Shown: one piece after another, positions 10,726-18,662 of the stretch | Numbering within the stretch: the stretch's first letter is position 1 | How the letters are laid out: each line of letters begins with the position of its first letter | DNA from: Microbacterium sufflavum | Lineage (GTDB): Bacteria > Actinomycetota > Actinomycetes > Actinomycetales > Microbacteriaceae | Length of the DNA: 64,000 bases | Assembly (NCBI RefSeq): GCF_023091155.1 | Contig: NZ_JAHWXK010000003.1 | Span: forward strand, 175,439-239,438 | Direction: 5' to 3' | Position numbers and translations under genes: made by a program | The notes under the pieces: generated by a model | Databases searched by the model: none | Told to the model about the DNA's origin: nothing | Seen by the model: only the letters and a program-made list of their open reading frames with translations

Positions 10726-12365
10726 GCGAGGACCTCTCGGCTCTGGGGAGCGTCGCCGACGCCGGGCACGGCGGCGAGCAGCTCCCTGGTGTACTCGTGC
10801 TGCGGGTCGTGGAACAGCTCCTCGGTCCGGCCCTCCTCCACCACACGGCCGCGGCGCATGACCGACACCGTGTGACTGATGCGCCGCACCACCGCGAGGT
10901 CGTGCGAGATGAAGAGGTAGGTGAGCCCGAGCTCGGCCTGCAGCGAGGTGAGCAGCTCGAGGATGCGGGCCTGCACCGTCACGTCGAGCGCGGACACCGC
11001 CTCGTCGAGCACCACGATCTCCGGGTCGATCGCGAGGGCACGGGCGATCGCGACGCGCTGCCGCTGCCCGCCCGACAGCTCCCGCGGGGTGCGGCGGGCG
11101 ACGTCGGCCGGCAGCGCCACCCGGTCGAGCAGTGCGAGTGCGCGCTCCCGCCGTTCGGCCCTGCCGCCGACGCGGAAGTTCTGCAGGGGCTCCGCGACGA
11201 TGTCGACGACGTGCTGCCGCGGATCGAGCGACGCGAACGGGTTCTGGTACACGAGCTGGATGCGCCGGCGCAGCGCGCGCAGCGGCGCCCCCGTCGCGGC
11301 CGTCACGTCGGCCCCGGCGACCTCGATCGATCCGGCATCAGGGCGGTGGAACCGGGTGACGAGTCGTGCCGTGGTGGTCTTGCCCGAGCCCGACTCCCCC
11401 ACGAGCGCGTGCGTGGTGGCGCGGCGCACGCGGAACGACACGTCGTCCACCGCGCGGAACCGCTCGCGACCCGCCACGCGGAACTCCTTCACGAGCCCCT
11501 CGGCGACGATCGCGTAGGGGTTCTCGGCGGCGACCGCGGCCGCATCCCGCAGGAACGGCGGTGCGTCCGGCCGGCGGAACCCGGTCGCGAAGGCGGGCGC
11601 GTCGGCGAGCAGCTGCCGCGTGTACGGCTCCCGCGGCGCCGCGAGCACCGCGTCGCTCGCCCCCTGCTCGACGATGCGGCCGTCCTTGAGCACCACGAGC
11701 CGCGCGGCACGGTCGGCCGCGACCCCCAGGTCGTGCGTCACCAGCAGGATGCTCGTCCCCTCCTCGCGCTGGAGCTCGTCGAGAAGGTCGAGCACCGTGC
11801 GCTGCACCGTGGCGTCGAGCGCGCTGGTGGGCTCGTCCGCGATCAGCAGCCGCGGGCGCAGCGCCACCGCGGTCGCGATCAGCACGCGCTGCCGCATGCC
11901 GCCGGACAGCTCGTGCGGATACTGCCGTGCGCGCAGCCCCGGGTCGTCGATGCCCACGCGGTCGAGCAGCTCGATCGCCCTGGCCCGACGCGACCTCCGG
12001 TCGCGGTGCCCGTGCAGGCGCAGGATCTCCTCCACCTGCACCCCGACCGGGCGCACGGGGTCGAGCGAGGTGGTGGGGTCCTGCGGCACGAGCCCGATCT
12101 CGGGGCCGCGGATGCCGCGCAGGGCGCGGTCGCTCCAGCCGGAGATGTCGAGCTCGCCGAGGAGCACACGCCCCGCGTCGACGCGACCCCCCTCCGGCAG
12201 CAGCCCCAGCAGCGCGTGCGCCGTGGTGGACTTGCCCGACCCGGACTCGCCGACGAGCGCGAGCGTCTCACCCTCGGCGATGTCGAACGAGATGCCGTGC
12301 ACGACCTCCCGGTCGCCGTACGACACCGTGAGGCCGGTGGCGGTGAGGACGGGGCTCTCGCTCAT
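10722..12365 (-). CDS. Dual-domain ABC transporter ATPase (DppD-DppF fusion type)
   Basis: 547 residues starting MSESPVLTATG. Two complete nucleotide-binding domains are present: Walker A GESGSGKSTT (near residue 40), signature LSGGMRQR and Walker B LLIADEPTSALD; then GESGSGKTTT (near 320), LSGGQRQR and IVVLDEAVSALD. This fused arrangement powers peptide/nickel-family importers. The start at 12365 is chosen because its ATG overlaps the last mini-ORF stop as ATGA; a longer upstream reading of the same frame would run backwards through the 59-bp repeats and is not credible. It partners the two permeases and the solute-binding protein upstream. Confidence 0.93.
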   Translation of the reverse strand: MSESPVLTATGLTVSYGDREVVHGISFDIAEGETLALVGESGSGKSTTAHALLGLLPEGGRVDAGRVLLGELDISGWSDRALRGIRGPEIGLVPQDPTTSLDPVRPVGVQVEEILRLHGHRDRRSRRARAIELLDRVGIDDPGLRARQYPHELSGGMRQRVLIATAVALRPRLLIADEPTSALDATVQRTVLDLLDELQREEGTSILLVTHDLGVAADRAARLVVLKDGRIVEQGASDAVLAAPREPYTRQLLADAPAFATGFRRPDAPPFLRDAAAVAAENPYAIVAEGLVKEFRVAGRERFRAVDDVSFRVRRATTHALVGESGSGKTTTARLVTRFHRPDAGSIEVAGADVTAATGAPLRALRRRIQLVYQNPFASLDPRQHVVDIVAEPLQNFRVGGRAERRERALALLDRVALPADVARRTPRELSGGQRQRVAIARALAIDPEIVVLDEAVSALDVTVQARILELLTSLQAELGLTYLFISHDLAVVRRISHTVSVMRRGRVVEEGRTEELFHDPQHEYTRELLAAVPGVGDAPQSREVLA

Positions 12366-12424
12366 CGCGCTCCCCTTCCGAGGCGGTGGCTGATCGTGGT
12401 CGTGGACGCCGAGATCGCGCTCAT
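12362..12424 (-). CDS. Mini-ORF 3 in the 59-bp repeat array (20 codons)
   Basis: Encodes MSAISASTTT followed by ISHRLGRGAR. GGAAGGGGAG lies within the preceding repeat unit, about 5 nt before the ATG. Its stop overlaps the ABC ATPase ATG at 12365 as ATGA. Whether the peptide accumulates is unknown; the reading frame may serve to carry ribosomes to the next start. Confidence 0.5.
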   Translation of the reverse strand: MSAISASTTTISHRLGRGAR

Positions 12425-12483
12425 CGCACTCCCCTTCCGAGGCGGTGGCTGATCGTGGTCGTGGACGCAGAGATCGCACTCAT
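12421..12483 (-). CDS. Mini-ORF 2 in the 59-bp repeat array (20 codons)
   Basis: Encodes MSAISASTTT followed by ISHRLGRGVR. It starts in the ATGA that ends mini-ORF 1 and stops in the ATGA that starts mini-ORF 3. Ribosome-binding sequence GGAAGGAGAG precedes it. Confidence 0.5.
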   Translation of the reverse strand: MSAISASTTTISHRLGRGVR

Positions 12484-12542
12484 CGCACTCTCCTTCCGAG
12501 GCGGTGGCTGATCGTGGTCGTGGACGCAGAGATCGCGCTCAT
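12480..12542 (-). CDS. Mini-ORF 1 in the 59-bp repeat array (20 codons)
   Basis: Encodes MSAISASTTT followed by ISHRLGRRVR. Its ATG overlaps the permease stop codon as ATGA and it has GGAAGGGGAG upstream. The second half of the peptide matches the last ten residues of the permease (ISHRLGRGVR), showing that the unit arose by duplication of the gene end. Confidence 0.5.
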   Translation of the reverse strand: MSAISASTTTISHRLGRRVR

Positions 12543-13429
12543 CGCACTCCCCTTCCGAGGCGGTGGCTGATGCGGTTGGCGCTGAGCACCACCGCGACCA
12601 CGACGAGGCCGGGGAGGGCGGTGAGCCACCAGGCCGTCGCGATGTAGTTGCGCCCCTCGGCGATCAGCAGGCCCCACTCGGGCGTGGGCGGCGGAGCGCC
12701 GTAGCCGAGGAACCCGAGCGTGGAGATGGCGAGGATCGCGGTGCCGAACTGGAGCGCGGCGAGCGCGACGATCGGGGTGAGCGAGTTGGGCAGCACGTGG
12801 CGGCGCAGCACGGCGACGAACGTCCCGCCACTGCCGAACGCCGCCTCGACGTACTCGGTGCGCCGCACCCGCGCGACCTCGGCGCGCATCAGGCGCGCGA
12901 ACGCCGCGACGCTGCCGAGTCCCACCGCGATGGCCGCGTTGACGGTGCCGAACCCGAGCAGGATGATCACCGACAGCGACAGCAGCAGGCCGGGGATCGC
13001 CAGGAGCACGTCGACGATGCGCATCAGCACGTCGTCCACGATCCCGCCGACCGATCCGGCGATCGCACCGAGCACCGTGCCCAGGGCGAGGCCGACCGTC
13101 ACCGCGATCAGCGCGCCGGAGAGCGAGTGCACCGCGCCGTGCACGACCCGGCCGAACAGGTCGCGGCCGAGCGTGTCCGTGCCGAACCAGTGCGCGGCGC
13201 TCGGGGGCAGCAGCTTGTCGGCCGGCACGCCCGTGAGCGGGTCGCCCGGCGCGAACACCCCGGGGATCAGCGCCCAGAGCACCGCGAGCGCCACCGCGGC
13301 GACGGCCAGGTAGAGCCCCCACGGGCGGCGACGCAGGCCGCGACGGCGCCGCGGGGTCGCGGCGGGGGCGGGGGCCGAGGGTGTCGCGGAGACGGCGTCC
13401 GCGGTCTCGGCGATCACGGGCGCGGTCAT
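12539..13429 (-). CDS. ABC transporter permease, DppC/OppC type
   Basis: 296 residues. A basic cytoplasmic N-terminus with RRRRGLRRR precedes the first membrane helix (YLAVAAVALAVLWALIPGVF), then HWFGTDTLGRDLFGRVVHG, the classical DppC/OppC signature, and five further hydrophobic segments. Pairs with the DppB-type permease, its start overlapping that gene's stop as ATGA. The C-terminal tail ISHRLGRGVR and stop codon are the seed of the 59-bp repeats downstream. Confidence 0.93.
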   Translation of the reverse strand: MTAPVIAETADAVSATPSAPAPAATPRRRRGLRRRPWGLYLAVAAVALAVLWALIPGVFAPGDPLTGVPADKLLPPSAAHWFGTDTLGRDLFGRVVHGAVHSLSGALIAVTVGLALGTVLGAIAGSVGGIVDDVLMRIVDVLLAIPGLLLSLSVIILLGFGTVNAAIAVGLGSVAAFARLMRAEVARVRRTEYVEAAFGSGGTFVAVLRRHVLPNSLTPIVALAALQFGTAILAISTLGFLGYGAPPPTPEWGLLIAEGRNYIATAWWLTALPGLVVVAVVLSANRISHRLGRGVR

Positions 13430-14403
13430 GCGGTGGCCTCCTGCAGCGTGCGGCGGGGTTCGGGGCGACCGCGGCGGGCGGAGGTGCGCTGCCGCGGGTC
13501 GATGAGCGGCGTGGCGAGGTCGACCGCGAAGCTGATGAGCACGAAGCCGAGTGCCGACAGCAGCACCACCCCCTGCAGCACCGGGATGTCCTGGTTCGCG
13601 ACGGCCTGCTCCGTGAGGCGTCCGATCCCGGTTCGGCCGAACACGGTCTCCGTCACGACGGCGCCGCCCACGAGCTCACCGAACAGCACGCCCGCGATCG
13701 TGAGCGTCGGCACCGCCGCGTTGCGCGCGACCGAGCGCGTGAGCACCCACGCCGGCGGTGCGCCCTTCGCCCGCAGCACGGTCACGAACGGCTGCGCCTG
13801 CACCTGGTCGATCGCCCGCACCAGCACCTGGGCGAGGGGCGCGGAGATCGGCACGGCCAGGGTGAGCACGGGCAGCACGAGCCCGCTCACCGGGTCGGCT
13901 CCCACGATCGGCACCCAGCCGAGGCCGAACGAGAACACCTGGATGAGCAGGATCCCGAGCCAGAACACCGGCACCGCGACGAAGAGGCCAGGCACCTGGC
14001 GCAGTCCCGTGCGCAGCCACGCGAACGGCGCCAGCGACGACAGGCCGGCGATCAGCACGGCCAGCACGAGCGCCACCGCGAGCCCGAGCGACGCGAGCAG
14101 CAAGGTCGCGGGCAGCGCCTCGGCCAGCATCGTGCGCACCGGGGTGCCGAACTGCGTCGAGTAGCCGAAGTCGCCGGCGAGGAAGCCGAGCCCGGCGTGC
14201 ACGTACTGCTCCCACCACGGCAGGTCGGCGCCATAGGTCGCGCGGATCCCGTCGAGCTGCTCCGGCGAGAGCCCGAGGCTCGGGTCGGAGAACTTGATCA
14301 GGATCGCGTCGCCCGGCAGGAGCTGCAGCAGGAAGAAGGTGGCCGTGAAGGCCGCGGCCAGCACGATCGCGGCCTGCCCGGCTCGTCGGAGGACGAAGCT
14401 CAT
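13426..14403 (-). CDS. ABC transporter permease, DppB/OppB type
   Basis: 325 residues starting MSFVLRRAGQAAIVLAAAF, a first helix typical of DppB/OppB, followed by the periplasmic loop DPSLGLSPEQLDGIRATYG and five more membrane segments. VKG-like QPFVTVLRAKGAPPAWVLTRS is the cytoplasmic EAA-type loop that contacts the ATPase. Start chosen at 14403, 16 bp downstream of the solute-binding protein stop; a longer frame would have a poor arginine-rich extension. Confidence 0.92.
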   Translation of the reverse strand: MSFVLRRAGQAAIVLAAAFTATFFLLQLLPGDAILIKFSDPSLGLSPEQLDGIRATYGADLPWWEQYVHAGLGFLAGDFGYSTQFGTPVRTMLAEALPATLLLASLGLAVALVLAVLIAGLSSLAPFAWLRTGLRQVPGLFVAVPVFWLGILLIQVFSFGLGWVPIVGADPVSGLVLPVLTLAVPISAPLAQVLVRAIDQVQAQPFVTVLRAKGAPPAWVLTRSVARNAAVPTLTIAGVLFGELVGGAVVTETVFGRTGIGRLTEQAVANQDIPVLQGVVLLSALGFVLISFAVDLATPLIDPRQRTSARRGRPEPRRTLQEATA

Positions 14404-14419
14404 CGCGTCACCGTCGCCC

Positions 14420-16054
14420 TCAGTGCTCCGCGAGCCAGACGCCGGAGAACGTGGGGCGCCCGACCGACTCGAACGCCACGCCGTGCACGTACGTCGCGGC
14501 ACCGTAGACCTGCGGCTCCTCGAACAGCGGGATCACGTAGGCCTGCTCGGCGATGTAGTCCTGCACGGCCTGCGACGCGGCGATGCGCGCGTCGGCGTCG
14601 GGCTCGGAGGCCACGGCGAGCAGCAGCTCGTCGAGCGTCGCGTCCTGCGAGATCAGCACGTCGCGGTTCTTCGTGAAGTACTGGCTCTTGATCACGTCGA
14701 GGTCGGCGCGTCCGACCATCGAGTGATAGAACCCGGTCTTCAGCGGGTCGCGCGTGTCCTCGGCATAGGTGCCGGCATCGCCGGGCTTCACGGTCAGCTC
14801 GACGCCGACCTTCGCGAGCTGCTGGGCGATCAGCTCCAGCGTCTGCTTCGACAACGGCTGCGGCTTCGCCTCGTAGACCGTGATCGCGAGGCGCTCGCCG
14901 TCCTTCTCCCTGATGCCGTCGCCTGCGGGCGTCCAGCCGGCCTCGTCGAGCAGCTCCTCGGCCCGGTCGGGGTCGAAGGTGTAGTGCTCCGACTCGTCCT
15001 TGTAGCCGACCGCCTGGGAGGACAGCACCGACGTCGCCACCGGGTAGTTCTCGGTGAAGAGCGTGTCGACCACCTCCTGCGCGTTCACGGCCGCGATGAT
15101 CGCCTGGCGCACGCGGATGTCGGAGAGCAGCGGGTTGTCCGGCCGCAGGGCGATCGAGTTGTTCACGCCGCGGGTCTGCGGGGCGTAGAGCGTGAAGCCG
15201 GCGCCCTCCACACGATCCTCGTCGAACGCCTGCACGTAGCGCACGTAGTCGGCCTGCCCCGCGAGCAGCGAGCCGATGCGCACGGAGTCCTCCGGGGTGA
15301 TCAGCACGTGCACGGCGTCGAGGTACGGGCGGCCGTCGTTGTCGGCGCTCTCCGGACCCCAGGCGTAGTCGTCGCGCGCGGCGAGGGTGTACTCCGTGCC
15401 GAGCTTCTCGTCGGTGACGGTGAACGGACCGGAGCCGATGATGTCGGCCGCATTGCCCGCGCCGAAGTCCTCGATCGTGCCGTCGAGCGTGTCGGGTGAC
15501 AGCAGGCCGGAGTTGATGGTGGACGTGGCCTGCAGGAACCCGGGCGACGGGGCGGAGAAGCGGAACGTGACGGTGTCCTCGTCGACCACCTCGCTGCCGG
15601 CGTAGTTGTTGATCGCCTCGGACACGGTGAGCCCGCGGTCGGCGTCGCCCAGGCCGTAGGTGTCGAAGTTCTTCGCGACGGCGGCGGCGTCGAGGGGCGT
15701 GCCGTCCGAGAAGGTGACGCCGGGGTTCAGGTCGAACGTGTACTCGGTGGCGTCGTCGTTCACGGTCCAGTCCGCGGCGACCCACGGCTCGATCTCGAGC
15801 GTCTCCGGGTTCTGCCACGTGAGCCGGGCGGCGATGTTGTTGACGATGCCGCCATTCGGGTAGAAGCCGGCCTGCGGCGGGTACAGGTTCGTGTACGCCT
15901 GGTGCTCCAGGTACGTGAGCGTGCCGCCCGTGACAGGGGCCCCGGCGTCGGTCGGTGTGCCGGCGGGGGCGGCGGAGGTCGCGCACGCGGCGAGGCTCCC
16001 GGCCAGGACGAGGGGCAGCGCGACGGCGGCGGTGCGGATCAGGCGGCGGTTCAT
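14420..16054 (-). CDS. ABC transporter solute-binding lipoprotein, family 5
   Basis: 544 residues with a lipoprotein signal: basic MNRRLIR, hydrophobic VALPLVLAGSLAAC with the lipobox cysteine at 24. The body has the SBP family 5 pattern (GGTLTYLEHQAYTNLYP, EIEPWVAADWTVNDDATEYTF, LNPGVTFSDGTPLDA). It would capture the substrate outside the membrane for the permease pair. It resembles the KPN_01854-type binding proteins that co-occur with luciferase-like monooxygenases; the ligand is unknown but family 5 members bind peptides, nickel, opines or glycosides. First gene of the ABC segment. Confidence 0.92.
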   Translation of the reverse strand: MNRRLIRTAAVALPLVLAGSLAACATSAAPAGTPTDAGAPVTGGTLTYLEHQAYTNLYPPQAGFYPNGGIVNNIAARLTWQNPETLEIEPWVAADWTVNDDATEYTFDLNPGVTFSDGTPLDAAAVAKNFDTYGLGDADRGLTVSEAINNYAGSEVVDEDTVTFRFSAPSPGFLQATSTINSGLLSPDTLDGTIEDFGAGNAADIIGSGPFTVTDEKLGTEYTLAARDDYAWGPESADNDGRPYLDAVHVLITPEDSVRIGSLLAGQADYVRYVQAFDEDRVEGAGFTLYAPQTRGVNNSIALRPDNPLLSDIRVRQAIIAAVNAQEVVDTLFTENYPVATSVLSSQAVGYKDESEHYTFDPDRAEELLDEAGWTPAGDGIREKDGERLAITVYEAKPQPLSKQTLELIAQQLAKVGVELTVKPGDAGTYAEDTRDPLKTGFYHSMVGRADLDVIKSQYFTKNRDVLISQDATLDELLLAVASEPDADARIAASQAVQDYIAEQAYVIPLFEEPQVYGAATYVHGVAFESVGRPTFSGVWLAEH

Positions 16055-16182
16055 GCGGAGGACTCCTCGGGGGTGCGGGTGGGTGCAGGTGGGTACGGGT
16101 GCGGCGTGGGGTTCACGCTAGGAAGCGGCGGGCGGTGCGCGCCGGGCGGCGGACGCGGAAGGTCGCCCGGCGACACCCGCGG
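16055..16182 (-). promoter_or_regulatory. Leader and probable promoter of the ABC/monooxygenase operon
   Basis: A TAGCGT box on the minus strand at about 16119-16124 would start transcription near 16112, leaving a leader of about 60 nt. The leader holds a run of GGGTGCGGGTGGGTGCAGGT-like G-rich heptads (plus strand 16069-16110), so the RNA leader is C-rich and low-complexity. A GAGGAG lies just before the ATG at 16054. Confidence 0.4.
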
Positions 16183-17562
16183 TCACGCATCGACACGCGA
16201 CGTCACACGCAGGCGGTCGCGCAGCGTGATCGCGCCGTCACCGTGCTCGCGCAGCAGTCCGCGTCGCCGCAGCTCGGGCGCCGCCAGGTGCGTGAACGCC
16301 TCGAACTGCGCGGGCTGGAACGCCGAGAGCACGTTGAACCCGTCGGCCGCTCCCGCGTCGCGCCACGTCTCGAAGTGGTCGGCGACCGCGGCGGCGTCAC
16401 CGACCACGAACGCGGCGGGCACGGCGTGCGCGGCGACCAGATGCCGCCAGGTGAGGGCTGCGTCGGCGCCGATGCCGAGACCCGCGAGGTGGGCCACGCG
16501 CTCGATCAGGGCGGCCCCTCGTCCGCCGAGGCGCAGCGCCTCGGCGGGACCGACGGGGGCGTCGAAGGCCGCGTCGCGCAGGGGGTCGTCCCCCGGCACG
16601 TCGAAGGCGTCCGCGAGCGCCGCGACCGTGCGGTTCGCCGGGAACCCGGGGCGCTCGACCTGGGTCCCCTCCGCGAGCGGCACGAGCGCGAGCAACCGCG
16701 CCACGATGCGCTGCGCCTCGGCGTGCGTCTCGGCGACCACGGGCAGCACGGGCGCGATCACCCGCAGTTCCTCCGGCGAGCGCCCGGCCTCCGCCGCGAC
16801 CTCCCGCAGCCCCCGCCGCGTGGCGACCGCGTCGGCCAGGGTCGGCGAGGCGATGAGGGCGAGGTCGGCCGCGGTCGCGGCGAGCGCACGCGACCGCGGC
16901 GACGTGCCGGCGTGCACCACCGGGATGCGCCCCTGCGGCGGCCGTGCGACGTTGAGCGGTCCCGTCACGCGCACGTGCGCGCCCTCCAGGTTCGCGGCGC
17001 GCAGCCGGTCGGCGTCGATCAGCACCCCGCGCTCGGCGTCGGCGATCCAGGCGTCGGCGTCCCACGAGTCCCACAGCCGGCGCAGCGCCGTGACGAACTC
17101 CTCGGCCCGGTCGTAGCGGGTCTCGTTGTCGGCGTGCGCCTCGCGTCCGTGATTGCCCGCCGCGCGCGGCTCGGCCCCGGTGACCAGGTTCACCCCGGCG
17201 CGTCCGCCCGAGAGCACGTCGAGCGACGCCAGCGACCGCGCGGTCGTGTACGGGTCCGCGTAGGTCGTGTTGACGGTCGCGATGAGCCCGATGCGCGAGG
17301 TGAGGCCGGCGAGGAACAGCACGGCGCTGACCGGGTCGATGCGCGCGAGCAGGTACGGGTCGCGGAACTCCAGGTCGGGGCCCGTCGCGAGCCAGTCGCC
17401 GAAGAACAGGTAGTCGAGCCCGGCCTCCTCGCCCGCCGCGGCGATGCGCCGCAGGACCTCGGCGTCGCGTGCGGGGTCGCGGTGTGCTCCGGGGTGACGC
17501 CAGCCGGACGGGTAGGCACCGAGCGTGCGCACCATGGCGCCGATCACGAGGGGTTCGGTCAT
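16183..17562 (-). CDS. NtaA/SnaA/DszA-type FMN-dependent monooxygenase
   Basis: 459 residues, the size class of nitrilotriacetate/dibenzothiophene-sulfone-type monooxygenases. Visible features: LDYLFFGDWLATGPDL, TSRIGLIATVNTTYADPYTTARSLASLDVLSGGRAGVNLVTGAEP, then NHGREAHADNETRYDRAEEFV, the conserved FMN/substrate loop of this family. It is transcribed from its own leaderless promoter directly upstream of the ABC operon and in the same direction, so it likely acts in the same pathway as the second monooxygenase at 9.7-10.7 kb. Confidence 0.9.
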   Translation of the reverse strand: MTEPLVIGAMVRTLGAYPSGWRHPGAHRDPARDAEVLRRIAAAGEEAGLDYLFFGDWLATGPDLEFRDPYLLARIDPVSAVLFLAGLTSRIGLIATVNTTYADPYTTARSLASLDVLSGGRAGVNLVTGAEPRAAGNHGREAHADNETRYDRAEEFVTALRRLWDSWDADAWIADAERGVLIDADRLRAANLEGAHVRVTGPLNVARPPQGRIPVVHAGTSPRSRALAATAADLALIASPTLADAVATRRGLREVAAEAGRSPEELRVIAPVLPVVAETHAEAQRIVARLLALVPLAEGTQVERPGFPANRTVAALADAFDVPGDDPLRDAAFDAPVGPAEALRLGGRGAALIERVAHLAGLGIGADAALTWRHLVAAHAVPAAFVVGDAAAVADHFETWRDAGAADGFNVLSAFQPAQFEAFTHLAAPELRRRGLLREHGDGAITLRDRLRVTSRVDA

Positions 17563-17568
17563 GCCGTC

Positions 17569-17574
17569 ACGCTA
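17569..17574 (-). promoter_or_regulatory. -10 box of leaderless promoter for the NtaA-type monooxygenase
   Basis: TAGCGT on the minus strand, six nt (GACGGC) before the ATG at 17562. Confidence 0.6.
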
Positions 17575-17654
17575 GGAGCGCGGGACGGCGGCGACCATGG
17601 CGCGGAAGCCGGGGGTCACGCGACGTCACACGGCGACATGTCCACCCCACCCTC

Positions 17655-17660
17655 TACGCT
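17655..17660 (+). promoter_or_regulatory. -10 box of leaderless promoter for Gfo/Idh/MocA gene
   Basis: TACGCT with six nt (GAGAGG) to the ATG at 17667. GAGAGG abuts the ATG, so it cannot act as a normally spaced ribosome-binding site. Confidence 0.55.
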
Positions 17661-17666
17661 GAGAGG

Positions 17667-18662
17667 ATGACTGGTCTTCGTTGGGGAATCCTCGCGACCG
17701 GCGGCATCGCCGGCGCCTTCGCTTCCGACCTGCGCACGGCGGGCCTCGACCTGGTCGCGGTCGGCTCGCGCTCGCAGGAGTCCGCCGACGCGTTCGCCGC
17801 GCGGTTCGACATCCCGCACGCGCACGCCTCGTACGAGGCGCTCGTGGCGGATCCCGACGTCGACATCATCTACGTCTCCACACCCCATCCGATGCACCAC
17901 GAGAACGCCCGGCTCGCCCTGGAGCACGGCAAGCACGTGCTGGTCGAGAAGGCGTTCACGCTGAACCAGGCCGAGGCCGCCGACCTGCAGGCGCTCGCCG
18001 CCGAGCGCGGCCTGCTGGTCACCGAGGCCATGTGGACCAGGTATCTGCCGCACATGGTGCGCATCCGCGAGCTGATCGCCGAGGGGGCGCTGGGCGAGAT
18101 CCGCACCGTGAGCGCCGACCACACGCAGCTCCTGCCGACCGACCCGGCGCACCGCCTGAACGCGCTGGAGCTGGGCGGCGGCGCGCTGCTCGACCTCGGC
18201 ATCTACCCGATCTCGTTCATCTGGGACATCCTGGGTGCCCCCACCAGCATCCGCGCGGTGGGCCGCCTGGTCGAGACGGGCGCCGACTCCGAGGTCGCCA
18301 CGGTCATGACGCACGAGGGCGGCGCAGTGTCGACCAGCCTGTCGTCCTCGCGCGGCGCGGGCCCCAACGCGGCGAGCATCGTGGGCACCGCCGCCCGCAT
18401 CGACATCGATCGCGTCTGGTACGCGCCCACCACGTTCCGTCTGGTGCTGCCCGACGGCACGGTCGCGGAGGAGTACGTGACCGACATCACCGGGCGCGGG
18501 ATGCAGTTCGAGGCGATCGCGGCGGAGCGTCTCGTGGCCGAGGGGAACCTCGCCGGCGACATCCTCCCGATCGCCGAGAGCGTCGCGATCATGGGGGCGC
18601 TCGACGAGATCCGCGCCCAGATCGGCGTCCGCTACCCCGGCGAGGAGGACCACCGTGGCTGA
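17667..18662 (+). CDS. Gfo/Idh/MocA-family oxidoreductase (trans-dihydrodiol dehydrogenase-like)
   Basis: 331 residues beginning MTGLRWGILATGGIAGAFASDL, a Rossmann NAD(P) loop in which the usual GxGxxG is ATGGIAG. Next come VDIIYVSTPHPMHHENARLALEHGKHVLVEKAF with the catalytic-site Lys of the EKP-like motif (here EKAF), and TEAMWTRYLP. These are typical of the dimeric dihydrodiol dehydrogenase/glucose-fructose oxidoreductase branch. Substrate not predictable. The start is set by the promoter 6 nt upstream. It overlaps the NYN gene by 8 nt, so the two are co-expressed. Confidence 0.9.
   Translation: MTGLRWGILATGGIAGAFASDLRTAGLDLVAVGSRSQESADAFAARFDIPHAHASYEALVADPDVDIIYVSTPHPMHHENARLALEHGKHVLVEKAFTLNQAEAADLQALAAERGLLVTEAMWTRYLPHMVRIRELIAEGALGEIRTVSADHTQLLPTDPAHRLNALELGGGALLDLGIYPISFIWDILGAPTSIRAVGRLVETGADSEVATVMTHEGGAVSTSLSSSRGAGPNAASIVGTAARIDIDRVWYAPTTFRLVLPDGTVAEEYVTDITGRGMQFEAIAAERLVAEGNLAGDILPIAESVAIMGALDEIRAQIGVRYPGEEDHRG

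Larger units (their letters stand above)
12361..12571. repeat. 59-bp tandem repeat (3 full copies plus partial) between ABC permease and ATPase
   Basis: Plus-strand units are 12361-12419, 12420-12478 and 12479-12537, with a 34-bp partial copy 12538-12571 that is the 3' end of the permease gene. Units differ at only a few positions. On the coding strand each unit holds ATCAGCCACCGCCTCGGAAG (the permease tail including the ribosome-binding GGAAGG), then the start codon inside ATGA, then codons for SAISASTTT. The 59-bp period is 19 codons plus 2 nt, exactly what is needed to recreate an ATGA stop/start overlap in each unit. Confidence 0.95.

Noticed and set aside
10704..12452. 582-codon plus-strand frame opposite the ABC ATPase
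   Set aside because: Shadow of the ATPase gene. The ATPase has both Walker motifs and signature sequences, and the shadow encodes only low-complexity Arg/His/Gly sequence.
12366..12479. Longer N-terminus for the ABC ATPase starting in the repeats (MRSLRPRPRSATASEGEC...)
   Set aside because: It reads the 59-bp repeats out of frame. The ATG at 12365 overlaps the mini-ORF stop as ATGA and gives the normal N-terminus.
16067..16112. G-quadruplex or regulatory repeat in the operon leader
   Set aside because: The G-rich heptads could fold, but they are irregular and common in such GC-rich DNA; nothing more can be supported from sequence.
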